Origin: Olivibacter oleidegradans
GTDB lineage: Bacteria; Bacteroidota; Bacteroidia; Sphingobacteriales; Sphingobacteriaceae
DNA: 64,000 nucleotides
Reading direction: 5' to 3'
Assembly (NCBI RefSeq): GCF_042432805.1
Contig: NZ_JBHLWO010000001.1
Coordinates: forward strand, 1,922,001-1,986,000
Shown: piece after piece, positions 1 to 9,606 of the stretch
Position numbering within the stretch: position 1 is the first letter of the stretch
Layout of the letters: each line of letters begins with the position of its first letter
Translations under genes and position numbers: made by a program
The notes under the pieces: generated by a model
Databases searched by the model: none
The model's input: the letters and a program-made list of their open reading frames with translations, nothing else
Told to the model about the DNA's origin: nothing

Positions 1-1907
1 TCATCCTTTTAGGATCGGGGGTACAAGCACAAGAACAACCTACGCTGCGCGATCGGGCAAATCAACTGTATAATGAATACCAATTCGCGAAGGCCGCTCA
101 ATTATATGAACGCTTGGTCGATAGTAAAAAACCGAGGCAAAGCGATTTGGAAAATTTGGCGGATTGCTATAGGAAGATGAATAATTACGGAATGGCTGAG
201 AATTGGTACGTTCGTGTATTGGAAGATAGCACAAGCAATCCGATTAACAAACTGCGATATGCTGAAGTACTAAAGGCCAATGCAAAATATGCCGAAGCAA
301 AAAGGGCTTTTCAGGACTATGCAGATAAAGCTGGCAGCACGAATGAAATTGATTTACAAATAAGGGGATGCGATTCTGCCATTGTTTGGATGCAGCAACC
401 GACTACGCATAAGTTAAGAAACGAGTCTTCTGTAAACACAGCCTTGGCAGAATTTGGAGGATATACCGTTGGAGATAAAGTTTATTATGTTGGGGAACCT
501 GATGCTATTATGTTCAAGAATGTTTACGGATGGACGGGTAATCCTTTTTTAAGAGTTTATAGCGCGAAGCATAACGAAGGAAACATCCTGAAGGAATCAA
601 ACATTGCAGAGGCGTCATTTAACAATGAACCTTATCATGTGGGGCCCGTGGCGTCTAATAAAGAAGGAACGACACTTTATGTAACGCGTACTCATCCCGG
701 AAAAGAGGTGCAAAAGGAGAAAGAAGATAGAAAAAGATACCGTACCAAAAATTTGGAATTATATATTTATACAAATGATAACGGTACTTGGAACGAAACC
801 CCTTTTGCTTACAATCGAGTGAATGAATATTCAGTAGGCCACGCTGCCTTGAGCCAAGACGGTGAAACATTATATTTCGTCTCGGATATGCCGGGAGGAC
901 AAGGTGGAACCGATATATGGTATAGTGAGCGCTTATTGAATGGTGAGTGGGGCGAACCTAAGAATGCCGGTCCGATGATCAACAGTGCCGGAGACGAGAT
1001 GTTTCCCAGTATAACAAAGGAAGGTGTTCTGTATTTCTCAAGTAATGGTTGGCCAGGTATGGGGAATCTAGATGTTTTTACCGCAATGGGAACTAAAGAA
1101 ACTTGGTCTAAGGCGGTTAATATGCGTTTTCCTGTTAATTCTCCTGCTGATGATTTTGCCTACACGGTTAACGATATTACCAATCTCACCGAGGCGGGTT
1201 TTATGTCTTCAAATAGAAAAGGAGGCTTGGGTAGTGATGATATATATTCTTTTACTTATTTAAAACCGAAATTTACGGTGCTGCTTGCCGGGGTAACTTA
1301 CGACAAGGAGACCGAAGAACCTTTAGCTGACGCAAACGTTAGTTTGCTTGATGAACAAGGTACCTTATTGGCTAAGAAAACGAGCGAATCGGCAGGTCGA
1401 TTTGAATTTGAAGTGGATGTAGAGCAGGCTTATCAAGTATTAGGCGAAAAAGTTGGCTACATTGCCGATTCGGCATTTACTAATACCAATGGATTAAATC
1501 CGGGCGATACGGTGAAAGTTGCTTTATACCTAGATCAGTTAAAACAAGGGAAGACTTTCCGGTTGGATAATATCTATTATGATTTTGATAAATTTAATAT
1601 CCGTAAAGATGCCGCGGTTATTTTGGACGGACTCGTAAAAATCATGAAAGACAATCCGACCCTAAAAATAGAGCTCTCATCCCACACAGATAGCAGAGGA
1701 AGGGATAAATACAATATGACGCTTTCTCAAAAACGCGCACAGGCTGCAGTTGACTATTTAGTCAGCAGAGGAATTGCGAGAGATAGGATGATTGCTAAAG
1801 GATACGGTGAAAGTAAGTTATTAAACCGTTGTGCTAACGGCATCAAGTGCTCAGAAGCAGAACATCAACTGAATAGAAGAACTGAATTTACTGTATTGGA
1901 ACTTTAA
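1..1907 (+). CDS. PorE-like TPR / PD40 propeller / OmpA envelope protein (5' end outside window)
   Basis: The reading frame is open from base 3, so the true start lies upstream of the window; the first visible residues look like the end of a signal peptide (ILLGSGVQAQEQ). Domains in order: TPR-like helices (about residues 10-100 of the visible part), a WD40/PD40-type propeller with repeated Y(F)xSD/S motifs (to about 420), a carboxypeptidase regulatory-like fold, and a C-terminal OmpA peptidoglycan-binding domain from about residue 519 (YYDFDKFNIR, then SSHTDSRG and NRRTEF). This order matches PorE of the type IX secretion and gliding machinery; many paralogues exist in Bacteroidota, usually behind a PorP/SprF gene, which would lie outside the window. 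Probable role: tethering an outer-membrane complex to peptidoglycan. The family call is firm; a role in T9SS itself is inference. Confidence 0.85.
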   Translation, partial: ILLGSGVQAQEQPTLRDRANQLYNEYQFAKAAQLYERLVDSKKPRQSDLENLADCYRKMNNYGMAENWYVRVLEDSTSNPINKLRYAEVLKANAKYAEAKRAFQDYADKAGSTNEIDLQIRGCDSAIVWMQQPTTHKLRNESSVNTALAEFGGYTVGDKVYYVGEPDAIMFKNVYGWTGNPFLRVYSAKHNEGNILKESNIAEASFNNEPYHVGPVASNKEGTTLYVTRTHPGKEVQKEKEDRKRYRTKNLELYIYTNDNGTWNETPFAYNRVNEYSVGHAALSQDGETLYFVSDMPGGQGGTDIWYSERLLNGEWGEPKNAGPMINSAGDEMFPSITKEGVLYFSSNGWPGMGNLDVFTAMGTKETWSKAVNMRFPVNSPADDFAYTVNDITNLTEAGFMSSNRKGGLGSDDIYSFTYLKPKFTVLLAGVTYDKETEEPLADANVSLLDEQGTLLAKKTSESAGRFEFEVDVEQAYQVLGEKVGYIADSAFTNTNGLNPGDTVKVALYLDQLKQGKTFRLDNIYYDFDKFNIRKDAAVILDGLVKIMKDNPTLKIELSSHTDSRGRDKYNMTLSQKRAQAAVDYLVSRGIARDRMIAKGYGESKLLNRCANGIKCSEAEHQLNRRTEFTVLEL

Positions 1908-2126
1908 TTATAACATGGTTCAAGCAAAAGCGATAAAGTCCATCATCAGGGTATATCGAATCGTGAAAAATACTGAATCTATTCATTCGTTTAACCGTCA
2001 CAACAGATAAACTATGTCAACATAAGTCAACGCATTATTATATAGTTATTATTCGTTAAACTACTGATCCGGTCAACCTAAACCAATAAATTAAAGTAAG
2101 TATTGTTTTAACGATAACGAATAAAA

Positions 2127-2765
2127 ATGAATATCTTGTTAGTCGATGATCACAGTGTTATCCGGTTAGGTGTCCTTTTTATTATTAAGGAAATGTTCGG
2201 AAATCCCGTTATTCACGAAGCCGAAACATGGGGCAAAGCGACTGAGCTGATTGACCACTATCCAATTGATTTGGCCATTTTGGATATCGAAATCCCGGGA
2301 GGCAAAGGTCTTGATATGATTTCCCTGTTGAGAACAAAAAAGCCCTATCTTAAAGTATTAATGTTTACCGCTTTTGACGAACATGTGTATGCCCTGCGAT
2401 ATCTAGATCAGGGAGCACATGGATTTATACAAAAAACGGCAAATGACCAAGAACTTAGAAAAGCGATCGGCAACGTGTCGGCTGGTAAGCAATATATCAG
2501 TACGGCGATAAAAGATATGATTTGGGAAAGCCGGCTCAAAAAAGGTAAATCGATACAAAGTAATCCATTTGAATTATTGTCTAACCGTGAATTGGAGGTC
2601 TGCAAATTGATGGTCAAAGGTCTTCGATTAAGCGATATTGCCGCACAGCTGCAATTGCATACCTCTACCGTTGGGACTTATAAAAATAACATTTTTCAAA
2701 AGCTTCAGGTTAATAATATACGGTTGCTTCTCGACAAGTTTCACTTATATCAAATGTATAACTGA
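2127..2765 (+). CDS. NarL/LuxR-family response regulator
   Basis: A 212-residue two-domain regulator. The receiver domain (about 1-120) has the acidic pair D7-D8, the phospho-acceptor D53 in LAILDIEIPGG, T81 and K103. The C-terminal LuxR-type helix-turn-helix (about 145-212) begins LSNRELEVCKLMVKG and contains TSTVGTYKNNIFQKL. ATG start; no Shine-Dalgarno sequence is visible, as is usual in Bacteroidota. No cognate kinase is adjacent. It lies 820 bases upstream of the terpene genes and could regulate them, but nothing in the sequence shows this. Confidence 0.9.
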   Translation: MNILLVDDHSVIRLGVLFIIKEMFGNPVIHEAETWGKATELIDHYPIDLAILDIEIPGGKGLDMISLLRTKKPYLKVLMFTAFDEHVYALRYLDQGAHGFIQKTANDQELRKAIGNVSAGKQYISTAIKDMIWESRLKKGKSIQSNPFELLSNRELEVCKLMVKGLRLSDIAAQLQLHTSTVGTYKNNIFQKLQVNNIRLLLDKFHLYQMYN

Positions 2766-3588
2766 AGACCAAAACATCATCCATCGGTGCGACTAGTGCC
2801 GAACTTTCTAAAGCCAAGCGAAGCTGATTAGTTATGTCGCTTTCAGGACCTGCTAGTGTAAACTGTCGGACCAATTTACTCCACTCCACTTTCATAAACC
2901 GTTTACTTATTTAAAAATACATAACCACCATACTATTGTTTGCTTAAAAAGTAGGTAGTCCAAAGCCTACAAGAGATGTTCGGTTTTCTGAAATCCAATG
3001 CAAGAATGGTTTTGGGCTACTGCGGGCGGCTTTTTTGTCGTTAAAGCAAACAACGAGTTCTTTCTCTCAAAAAAGAAAGCTACGAACAAGTAAAGCCCTT
3101 TTTGTGAATGACTAATTAACTTATTAATTCGTGTAGGATATGTGTACGGGCCTCTTATGGAAATCTCTAGTCTCGAGCTTATCCTAAGATCGCTTAATTA
3201 ATTAGAGATATCTGATGCTGCTGTCAGTTGAACTGTCTATGGTTTGGCCGAAAGTACCCAAGTTACCAATCGTAAATAGGCGTCTTCCGTACGGTATTAG
3301 TTATGATCGAAAGCTATAGTTAATATTGATATTATATTAATTTACGCGCAACTGTTCGAAATTAATTGGGTAATTTTTTATTTGCTGGTAAAGCAAGTTT
3401 GTGTGGTGTTTTTAACACGTTGTTTGTTAGCGACTTTGTTGGTGTTAGATTCTTAATAAAGAAAAACTGAACAAGTTGAACATTTATTCTTCCTGCAAAA
3501 TTAGTTAATTTAGAATAAACGGATTATAATTTCTGATTGGCCGTAAATTCCGTGAGAGTCGGTTTTCTTCACTAAATTATGAGATACC
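2766..3588. other. 823-base gap upstream of the terpene locus
   Basis: AT-rich and without a convincing gene. A minus-strand open frame at 2710-2895 overlaps the end of the response regulator and has no recognisable family. I see no tRNA, terminator or transposon remnant. The promoter of the prenyl synthase must lie here, but no clear TTG-N19-TAnnTTTG match is visible near base 3589. Confidence 0.4.
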
Positions 3589-4560
3589 ATGCATTCTTTT
3601 TCAGCAATATCTGACCTCTATCAGCAAAAAAGAGATTCGTTAGTGTTCCCGCTTACCCCCTCAAATCTTTACGGATCTATCAATTATTTTTTGGATTTAC
3701 CCGGTAAGAGGATAAGGCCCGCTCTCTGCTTGATGGCCAATGAATTATTTACTCCTATTCGATCCGATAGTTATAGAATAGCGCATGCAATCGACCTCTT
3801 TCATAATTTTACGCTCATTCATGATGATATCATGGATCGATCCCCCCTGCGCAGAGGTCGCGCTACCTTACATACAAAATATGACGAAGGTACAGCCATC
3901 CTCGCTGGCGATACGTTATTTATTTATTGCTATTTGTTACTCAACAAAGTGGACTTAATTCACCGAACGCATATTGTCGAATTGTTTTCAGAAACGGCCA
4001 AACAGGTTTGCGAGGGACAGCAGATGGATATCGATTTAGAAAAGAAGGAAATGGACGCTGTACATTATGCCGATTACCTGGAAATGATCACCAGGAAGAC
4101 ATCGGTACTGTTGGGCTGTGCAGCTCAGTGCGGAGCTATTATGGGTGGTGCGAATGAGCAACAACAGATCAGTTTGTATGAATTCGGCAAGAACATTGGT
4201 ATTGCTTTTCAGATACAGGATGACTATCTGGATACCTTTGGTTTGACTGCCCGGACCGGGAAACAGGTAGGGGGCGATATCTTGGAAAACAAAAAAACGG
4301 CGTTGCTGGTCAAAGCTTTTGAAGTGGCCGACTTCAAACAGAAAATAATGTTAAAGGAAGCTTTCTTACAAACGGGACAAGATAAAGTCCAAGCCGTTAT
4401 AAACAGTTATAAAGCATTGGAGGTAGATCAATGGGCCACCAAAGCGATCGAGTCATATACAGCAATTGCCTTCGGTAATCTAGAAGAGATTGATGTGCCT
4501 GTTTTTAAAAAGGAAAAGCTGATGAAATTGGCGAATTCCTTATTAGTAAGACAGTCTTAA
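3589..4560 (+). CDS. Polyprenyl diphosphate synthase (FPP/GGPP synthase type)
   Basis: A 323-residue trans-isoprenyl diphosphate synthase that condenses IPP with allylic diphosphates. The first aspartate-rich motif DDIMD lies at 79-83 followed by RSPLRRGR, and the second, DDYLD, at 211-215; GKRIRPAL (39-46) is the IPP-binding region. The first motif has no two-residue insertion and the residue five before it is aromatic (F74) with T75 next, a pattern usually associated with type I GGPP synthases rather than bacterial FPP synthases; product length is therefore inferred as C20, with C15 possible. It heads a run with dxs, ispH and a terpene cyclase, whose allylic substrate it probably makes. ATG start. 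Confidence 0.9.
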   Translation: MHSFSAISDLYQQKRDSLVFPLTPSNLYGSINYFLDLPGKRIRPALCLMANELFTPIRSDSYRIAHAIDLFHNFTLIHDDIMDRSPLRRGRATLHTKYDEGTAILAGDTLFIYCYLLLNKVDLIHRTHIVELFSETAKQVCEGQQMDIDLEKKEMDAVHYADYLEMITRKTSVLLGCAAQCGAIMGGANEQQQISLYEFGKNIGIAFQIQDDYLDTFGLTARTGKQVGGDILENKKTALLVKAFEVADFKQKIMLKEAFLQTGQDKVQAVINSYKALEVDQWATKAIESYTAIAFGNLEEIDVPVFKKEKLMKLANSLLVRQS

Positions 4561-4607
4561 ATAGGTAAATCTACGATTATATAATCACCGTCAAATTGTA
4601 CGCCGTT

Positions 4608-6554
4608 ATGAAGAAAACCAAGTTGTCTTTGCTCGACCAGATCAATAATCCCACCGATCTTAAAAAGTTGAAAAGGTCGCAACTTCCCCAGTTATGTGAC
4701 GAACTAAGGGAATTCATAATCGAAACTGTAAGCAGGCACGGAGGACATTTCGGAGCCAGTTTAGGTACGGTTGAGCTAACGGCTGCCCTGCATTATGTTA
4801 TGAATACGCCCTACGATCAGCTAATTTGGGATGTAGGGCATCAAGCTTATGGTCATAAAATCCTAACGGGGAGACGTGACACTTTTCATACCAATCGCAA
4901 ACATAAGGGCATCAGTGGCTTTCCACGCAGAGAGGAAAGTGTATACGATGCATTTGGAACAGGCCATTCTTCGACGTCTATTTCTGCCGCCCTCGGTATG
5001 GCGCTCGCTGCCAAACTTAGTGGACAGCACGATAAGCAGCACATTGCGGTGATAGGTGACGGTGCCATGACGGCAGGTATGGCTTTCGAAGCGCTCAATC
5101 ATGCCGGTGCGTCAGATACCAACTTAATCGTTATTCTAAATGATAATTGCATGTCCATTGATCAGAATGTGGGCGCCTTAAAAGACTATCTGACACACCT
5201 GACCTTAACCGGAACTTATAACAAGTTCCGTAAAAATGTAGGAAAAACAATCACGAAGTTACCACTGGTCGGGGAACGATCTAAAGAGCTGCTGCATAGA
5301 ACAAAGTCAGGAATCAAGAGCATGCTATCCGAGCAAGCAAATTTTTTTGAGGCATTAAATTTGCGCTATTTTGGGCCACTGGACGGACATGATGTATTGA
5401 AATTAGTGGAAACATTGCAGTACATGCGCCATATTCCGGGCCCTAAATTACTCCATGTAATTACAACCAAGGGTAAAGGTTATGCACCGGCAGAACAGGA
5501 AAAAACATTATGGCATTTTCCCGGACTTTTTGATAAGGTCACGGGGAAGATACAGAAAGCGATCATTGATGGACCGCAACCTCCCAAATACCAAGATGTG
5601 TTTGGACATAGCGTGGTCGAACTCGCCGAGCGCAATGATAAAATTGTAGGTATTACGCCTGCCATGCTGTCCGGTTCTTCTCTCAAATTTATGATGGAGA
5701 AGATGCCCGAACGAACCTTTGACGTAGGCATATGTGAACAACACGCGGTAACTTTAGCTGCTGGACTAGCTACGCAGGGAATGACGGTATTCTGTAATAT
5801 TTACTCATCTTTCATGCAAAGAGGCTATGATCAGCTCGTGCATGACGTCGTGTTGCAACAGCTACCGGTTATTTTCTGCCTTGATAGAGGAGGACTGGTA
5901 GGGGAAGATGGCGCTACCCATCATGGCATATACGATATTTCCTATTCGCGATGCTTACCGGGCCTAATTATCAGCGCTCCCATGAATGAATCTGAATTGC
6001 GAAACCTGATGTATACTGCGCAACTTTCCGGACTCACACAGCCTTTTATGATCAGATACCCGAGAGGACAGGGAGTAATGCCCAATTGGAGAACTCCATT
6101 CCGAAAAATAAAGATCGGCACCGGTCGGAAAATTCGTGAGGGGCGGGACCTCGCCATCCTTTCCTTTGGTCACCCCGGGAACTTCGCCCTGGAGGCCTGT
6201 GAAGAATTGGAGGCGGATGGAGTGAATGTGGCACTGTTCGATATGCGATTTGTGAAGCCGATTGACAAGCATCTTTTGCATCATGTTTTTCAGCATTACC
6301 GACAGCTGATTACCGTTGAGGATGGTACAATAATCGGTGGGCTGGGAAGTGCGGTATTGGAATTTATGGCAATTAATAATTATCACGCCGACGTACGGAT
6401 ATTAGGCGTTCCGGATCGTATCGTCGAACACGGTAAAGTAACTGAATTGCATAAGGAATGTGGCTTTGATAAAGATGGAATCAAAGCGGTTGTAAAAGAA
6501 ATGCTTCAACAAGAACGGATCATACAAAAGCTGGTCAAACATGAAAGTCTTTGA
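4608..6554 (+). CDS. dxs: 1-deoxy-D-xylulose-5-phosphate synthase
   Basis: First enzyme of the MEP pathway: condenses pyruvate with glyceraldehyde 3-phosphate, using thiamine diphosphate, in the cytosol. From the ATG at 4608 the protein has 648 residues, the normal family length; a TTG 12 bases upstream is possible but gives no benefit. Visible motifs: SRHGGHFGASLG, the ThDP-binding GDGAMTAGMAFEALN followed by NDNCMSID, the transketolase-type middle domain with DVGICEQHAVTLAAG, and DRGGLVGEDGATHHG. It follows the prenyl synthase by 47 bases and overlaps ispH by 14 bases, indicating co-transcription. Probably a dedicated, cluster-borne copy that raises isoprenoid flux; whether the genome has another dxs cannot be seen. 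Confidence 0.95.
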   Translation: MKKTKLSLLDQINNPTDLKKLKRSQLPQLCDELREFIIETVSRHGGHFGASLGTVELTAALHYVMNTPYDQLIWDVGHQAYGHKILTGRRDTFHTNRKHKGISGFPRREESVYDAFGTGHSSTSISAALGMALAAKLSGQHDKQHIAVIGDGAMTAGMAFEALNHAGASDTNLIVILNDNCMSIDQNVGALKDYLTHLTLTGTYNKFRKNVGKTITKLPLVGERSKELLHRTKSGIKSMLSEQANFFEALNLRYFGPLDGHDVLKLVETLQYMRHIPGPKLLHVITTKGKGYAPAEQEKTLWHFPGLFDKVTGKIQKAIIDGPQPPKYQDVFGHSVVELAERNDKIVGITPAMLSGSSLKFMMEKMPERTFDVGICEQHAVTLAAGLATQGMTVFCNIYSSFMQRGYDQLVHDVVLQQLPVIFCLDRGGLVGEDGATHHGIYDISYSRCLPGLIISAPMNESELRNLMYTAQLSGLTQPFMIRYPRGQGVMPNWRTPFRKIKIGTGRKIREGRDLAILSFGHPGNFALEACEELEADGVNVALFDMRFVKPIDKHLLHHVFQHYRQLITVEDGTIIGGLGSAVLEFMAINNYHADVRILGVPDRIVEHGKVTELHKECGFDKDGIKAVVKEMLQQERIIQKLVKHESL

Positions 6555-7770
6555 TATTCCAACCGCATATAAAAGTGAAATGGTTACGGCTATTAAAAAG
6601 AGCAGGCAGGAGCGTGATCATCTAAAAAAGGATTTCAGCCCTTCTATTCTTGATTTTGGAAAAGTTCGAATTAACCTGGCACGTCACTTCGGTTTTTGTT
6701 ATGGTGTGGAGAACGCCATTGAAACCGCATACACTGCCATACAGGAAAACCCACATAAGCGGATTTATCTATTGAGCGAGATTATCCATAACCCACACGT
6801 AAACCAAGCCCTTCAGGAAAATGGCGTTAAATTTATTATGGATACCTATGGCAGACAGCTTATCCCATGGGAAGAAATTACGCCTGCGGATGTAGTCATT
6901 ATGCCAGCCTTTGGCACAACGGTAGAAGTAGAGCAGATGCTAAAGCGGAAGGAAATCAACCGGATATATTACCGAAGTAAATGTCCATTTGTCGAAAAAG
7001 TGTGGACAAGAGTATCTCAAATAGCGAATAAAGGTTATACCGTGATTGTGCATGGAAAACCTGACCATGAAGAAACGAGAGCTACTTTTTCGCACAGTAG
7101 AAGCGTCGGTGCTTCGATGGTTATTAAAGACCTAAAGGAAGCAGAACTATTAGCCGACTTCATCAGAAATCGAAGGCCCCCAGCTGATTTTTATAGTCTA
7201 TTTGAAGGACGGTATTCCGAAGGCTTTCACATCACGCAAGATCTAAAGAGAATCGGTGTAGTAAATCAAACTACTTTACTTGCTGACGAAACACAGCAAA
7301 TAGCTGATTTTTTGCAACAGACCATGGTCGAACATTACCAGTTGACAGATGATCATATAACGGATCACTTTGCCAATATGCGGGATACACTCTGTTATGC
7401 CACGCATGACAACCAAAGTGCCGTAACAGAAATGCTCTCGCTGGATGCCGATCTGGCAATTGTAGTAGGCGGGTATAACAGCTCTAACACATCTCATCTT
7501 GTAGAATTATGCGAAGCAAAGCTGCCTACTTATTTTATTTCCGCCAGTGAAAGCTTACTGTCAAAGACAGCGATAGAGCATTGGGATATTCACCATCAGC
7601 AATTAAAGCTGACGAAAGACTATTTGCCGTCGGAGTCTGTAGTAATACATTTAACAAGTGGTGCGTCTTGTCCGGATATTCTGATTGAAAATGTGATACG
7701 TAGGGTGCTCTCTTTTTATCATCTGTCGTTCGATAATTGGCAGATTGCAAGTAAGCTTAAAAATAAATAA
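6541..7770 (+). CDS. ispH: 4-hydroxy-3-methylbut-2-enyl diphosphate reductase, long (plant/cyanobacterial) type
   Basis: Last MEP enzyme: reduces HMBPP to IPP and DMAPP with a [4Fe-4S] cluster. Its 409 residues are about 100 more than E. coli IspH and match the long cyanobacterial/plant form. The three cluster cysteines are recognisable: C53 (GFCYGV), C148 (SKCPFVEKVW) and C285 (TLCYATHDNQSAV). Also present are the DHEET segment (176-179) with the proton-relay Glu, NQTTLL, and the substrate-binding GYNSSNTSHL (311-320). The ATG at 6541 overlaps the dxs stop by 14 bases. Together with dxs it brackets the MEP pathway (first and last steps) inside a terpene locus. Confidence 0.93.
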   Translation: MKVFDIPTAYKSEMVTAIKKSRQERDHLKKDFSPSILDFGKVRINLARHFGFCYGVENAIETAYTAIQENPHKRIYLLSEIIHNPHVNQALQENGVKFIMDTYGRQLIPWEEITPADVVIMPAFGTTVEVEQMLKRKEINRIYYRSKCPFVEKVWTRVSQIANKGYTVIVHGKPDHEETRATFSHSRSVGASMVIKDLKEAELLADFIRNRRPPADFYSLFEGRYSEGFHITQDLKRIGVVNQTTLLADETQQIADFLQQTMVEHYQLTDDHITDHFANMRDTLCYATHDNQSAVTEMLSLDADLAIVVGGYNSSNTSHLVELCEAKLPTYFISASESLLSKTAIEHWDIHHQQLKLTKDYLPSESVVIHLTSGASCPDILIENVIRRVLSFYHLSFDNWQIASKLKNK

Positions 7771-7828
7771 TGTTATTGACATTCCGAAAATAAAATCTTG
7801 TTGGATATTATACTAAACACAAAACAAA

Positions 7829-8803
7829 ATGGAAAAAATTTTTCGTCAAATTCGTTATCCATTCTCCTTTGGCATTTCGCCTTTTGTCGAAGAAACCCAT
7901 GATGAAATTTTCAACTGGATTAGTAGCTTTGGACTTCTTTCTACGGAAGAATCGGTTCAGCGTTATAGAGAAGAAAAATATATTTGGTGGGCTGCCAGAA
8001 CCTTTCCCTTCGCCGATAAAACCGGTTTGTATCTGGTAGGATGCTGGACGGCTTTGTTTTTCATTGCTGATGATATGATGGTAAATCCAAGCAATCATAA
8101 CGAAAAAATTTTAACATCCCTGAAGGATGACGTAATCGACATTCTTATTCATCATAAAACGGTACCGATGCGTATCGGCAATAACCTTGGTGCTTGCTTT
8201 AGTGATCTTTGGCAGCAAATAAAGCAACATACGGATCAAGATTGGCAGCGATGGTTTGTGGAAGAGATGTTAAAAATGCTCAAGTCTTGGCAAATGGAAG
8301 CGGAGCTGATTAAAACGGAGAAGGGGCTAAGTCTAGCGGATTATATGAAAATGAGGCCTTATTTTTCCGGTGGTAATGTGTGTTGCTGCTTGCTCTCCTT
8401 GGCAAGCAAGTTTAGTTTTCCTTTCTATGTCTACCAGCATCCTGTGGTCCAACAAATGCTGCTGATGGCAGTTAGAACGGCTAGCTGGGCTAATGATATT
8501 CATTCCCTGGGCAAAGAACTCAACAAAGAGGGAGCAGAAAATATAGTGATCATCCTGGCAAAAGAAAAGAAGTTATCCTTTAAAGAAGCAATAAAGGAAT
8601 CCCTGCATATACATGATGCTGATCTAATGCGCTTGCAGGAATTGGAACGTACTCTTCCTTCATTTGGTGAAGAAATGGATCGTGAGCTAACTCGTTACAT
8701 CCAGTCGATAAAAGCACTGATTAGTGGCAATCACGAATGGGTACTGTACGATACCAGTCGTTATAAAGATACAAAAGAGATAATGGAAAGATTGGAGGCT
8801 TAA
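7829..8803 (+). CDS. Class I terpene synthase (terpene cyclase)
   Basis: 324 residues, typical of bacterial terpene cyclases, which ionise a prenyl diphosphate with three Mg2+ and cyclise the cation. Seen: aspartate-rich motif D81-D82-MMV-N86, pyrophosphate-sensor R176, the NSE triad N222-D223-xx-S226-xxx-E230 and the terminal R311-Y312 pair. The 46-residue spacing between R176 and N222 and the RY pair about 80 residues after the triad match the family exactly. The aspartate motif is unusual: the expected third acidic residue is Asn. Substrate (GGPP or FPP) depends on the neighbouring synthase. ATG start 58 bases after ispH, probably the same operon. No P450 or other tailoring gene is visible beside it. 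Confidence 0.9.
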   Translation: MEKIFRQIRYPFSFGISPFVEETHDEIFNWISSFGLLSTEESVQRYREEKYIWWAARTFPFADKTGLYLVGCWTALFFIADDMMVNPSNHNEKILTSLKDDVIDILIHHKTVPMRIGNNLGACFSDLWQQIKQHTDQDWQRWFVEEMLKMLKSWQMEAELIKTEKGLSLADYMKMRPYFSGGNVCCCLLSLASKFSFPFYVYQHPVVQQMLLMAVRTASWANDIHSLGKELNKEGAENIVIILAKEKKLSFKEAIKESLHIHDADLMRLQELERTLPSFGEEMDRELTRYIQSIKALISGNHEWVLYDTSRYKDTKEIMERLEA

Positions 8804-9247
8804 TCATAGAAATAAAGCGGATCTGATTGATGTCCTAATGAATTTTCTTTATTTGGATGATGTGGTGGTTGCTAATGAAGGTCGATGTTCAAAGCTCTTT
8901 GGTGCAGTCATTTGGGGGATAGGTATCTTTGCTTTTGCATTGGACCTAGCTCCCCCAAATGCCGCGTATATTTATAGTAATTATCGAAACAATAAAACGA
9001 GCAGATCCTAAAATTATTGTCTCTTACACCATACTTTTTTTTCAAAGCTAAGCTGGCTAATATTTGTAACGGATCTTGAATAACCTTTCCGCAGTTGATT
9101 GCTTGTTTTTTTCTTGCATGCTTGTAAATTCTTATATTGTCTTCTAAAGACGATATGCGAGTTGTTGAGGTAATAACCAAACTTTTGCTTCTGAATATTG
9201 TCTTATAAAAAACATCGCAAGTTTAATGAGCTGATAATACAAGAAAT
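8804..9247. other. 444-base gap after the terpene cyclase
   Basis: No convincing gene. A 90-codon minus-strand frame (8908-9180) is rich in Lys, Asn and Ile, has no recognisable motif and is probably chance. No strong terminator hairpin follows the cyclase gene. Confidence 0.35.
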
Positions 9248-9520
9248 ATGAACGACGTTGGAAGAGTAATTACATTTTTAGCAGGTTTGGGAGCTGGAAT
9301 AGCTATTGGGATATTATTTGCACCCGATAAAGGTGAATATACAAGAGAAAAATCAGCTAATTCAATGAAAAACCTGGCGCAAGGTTTTCGAAAGCAGGCG
9401 GTAGATCAAATTGAACATTTCAACCATATGAAAAGCGAGTTGACAGAAGCCATTAAGTCTAAGTTAAAAAAGGAACCTTGGGAAATAGAAGGGCAAACGG
9501 ACGAGCACGCTTGGATATAA
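9248..9520 (+). CDS. YtxH-domain stress-associated membrane protein
   Basis: 90 residues. A single N-terminal membrane segment (FLAGLGAGIAIGILFAPDKG, about 9-28) is followed by an amphipathic, charged helix with regularly spaced Lys and Glu. The GxxxGxAxGxLFAPxxG pattern is the hallmark of the YtxH/DUF883-like family, whose members are often induced in general stress. ATG start. The downstream neighbours include a CheB domain protein, fitting a signalling or stress neighbourhood. The molecular role is unknown. Confidence 0.8.
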   Translation: MNDVGRVITFLAGLGAGIAIGILFAPDKGEYTREKSANSMKNLAQGFRKQAVDQIEHFNHMKSELTEAIKSKLKKEPWEIEGQTDEHAWI

Positions 9521-9606
9521 GTCCTTTGTACTTAGCGATTACTAACATCGTGTTCCGATAGCCCGCTTTTCCATAGAAGCTATAAACACGAGAGTTCTAT
9601 GCTGTT

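Noticed and set aside
2710..2895. A 61-codon minus-strand frame at the end of the LuxR regulator
   Set aside because: It overlaps the regulator, has no recognisable family and no supported start; chance is likelier.
5964..6386. A 140-codon antisense frame inside dxs
   Set aside because: Shadow of a well-conserved gene; the antisense product has no domain pattern.
8908..9180. A 90-codon minus-strand frame after the terpene cyclase
   Set aside because: Lys/Asn/Ile-rich composition typical of AT-rich non-coding DNA; no motif or homology by eye.
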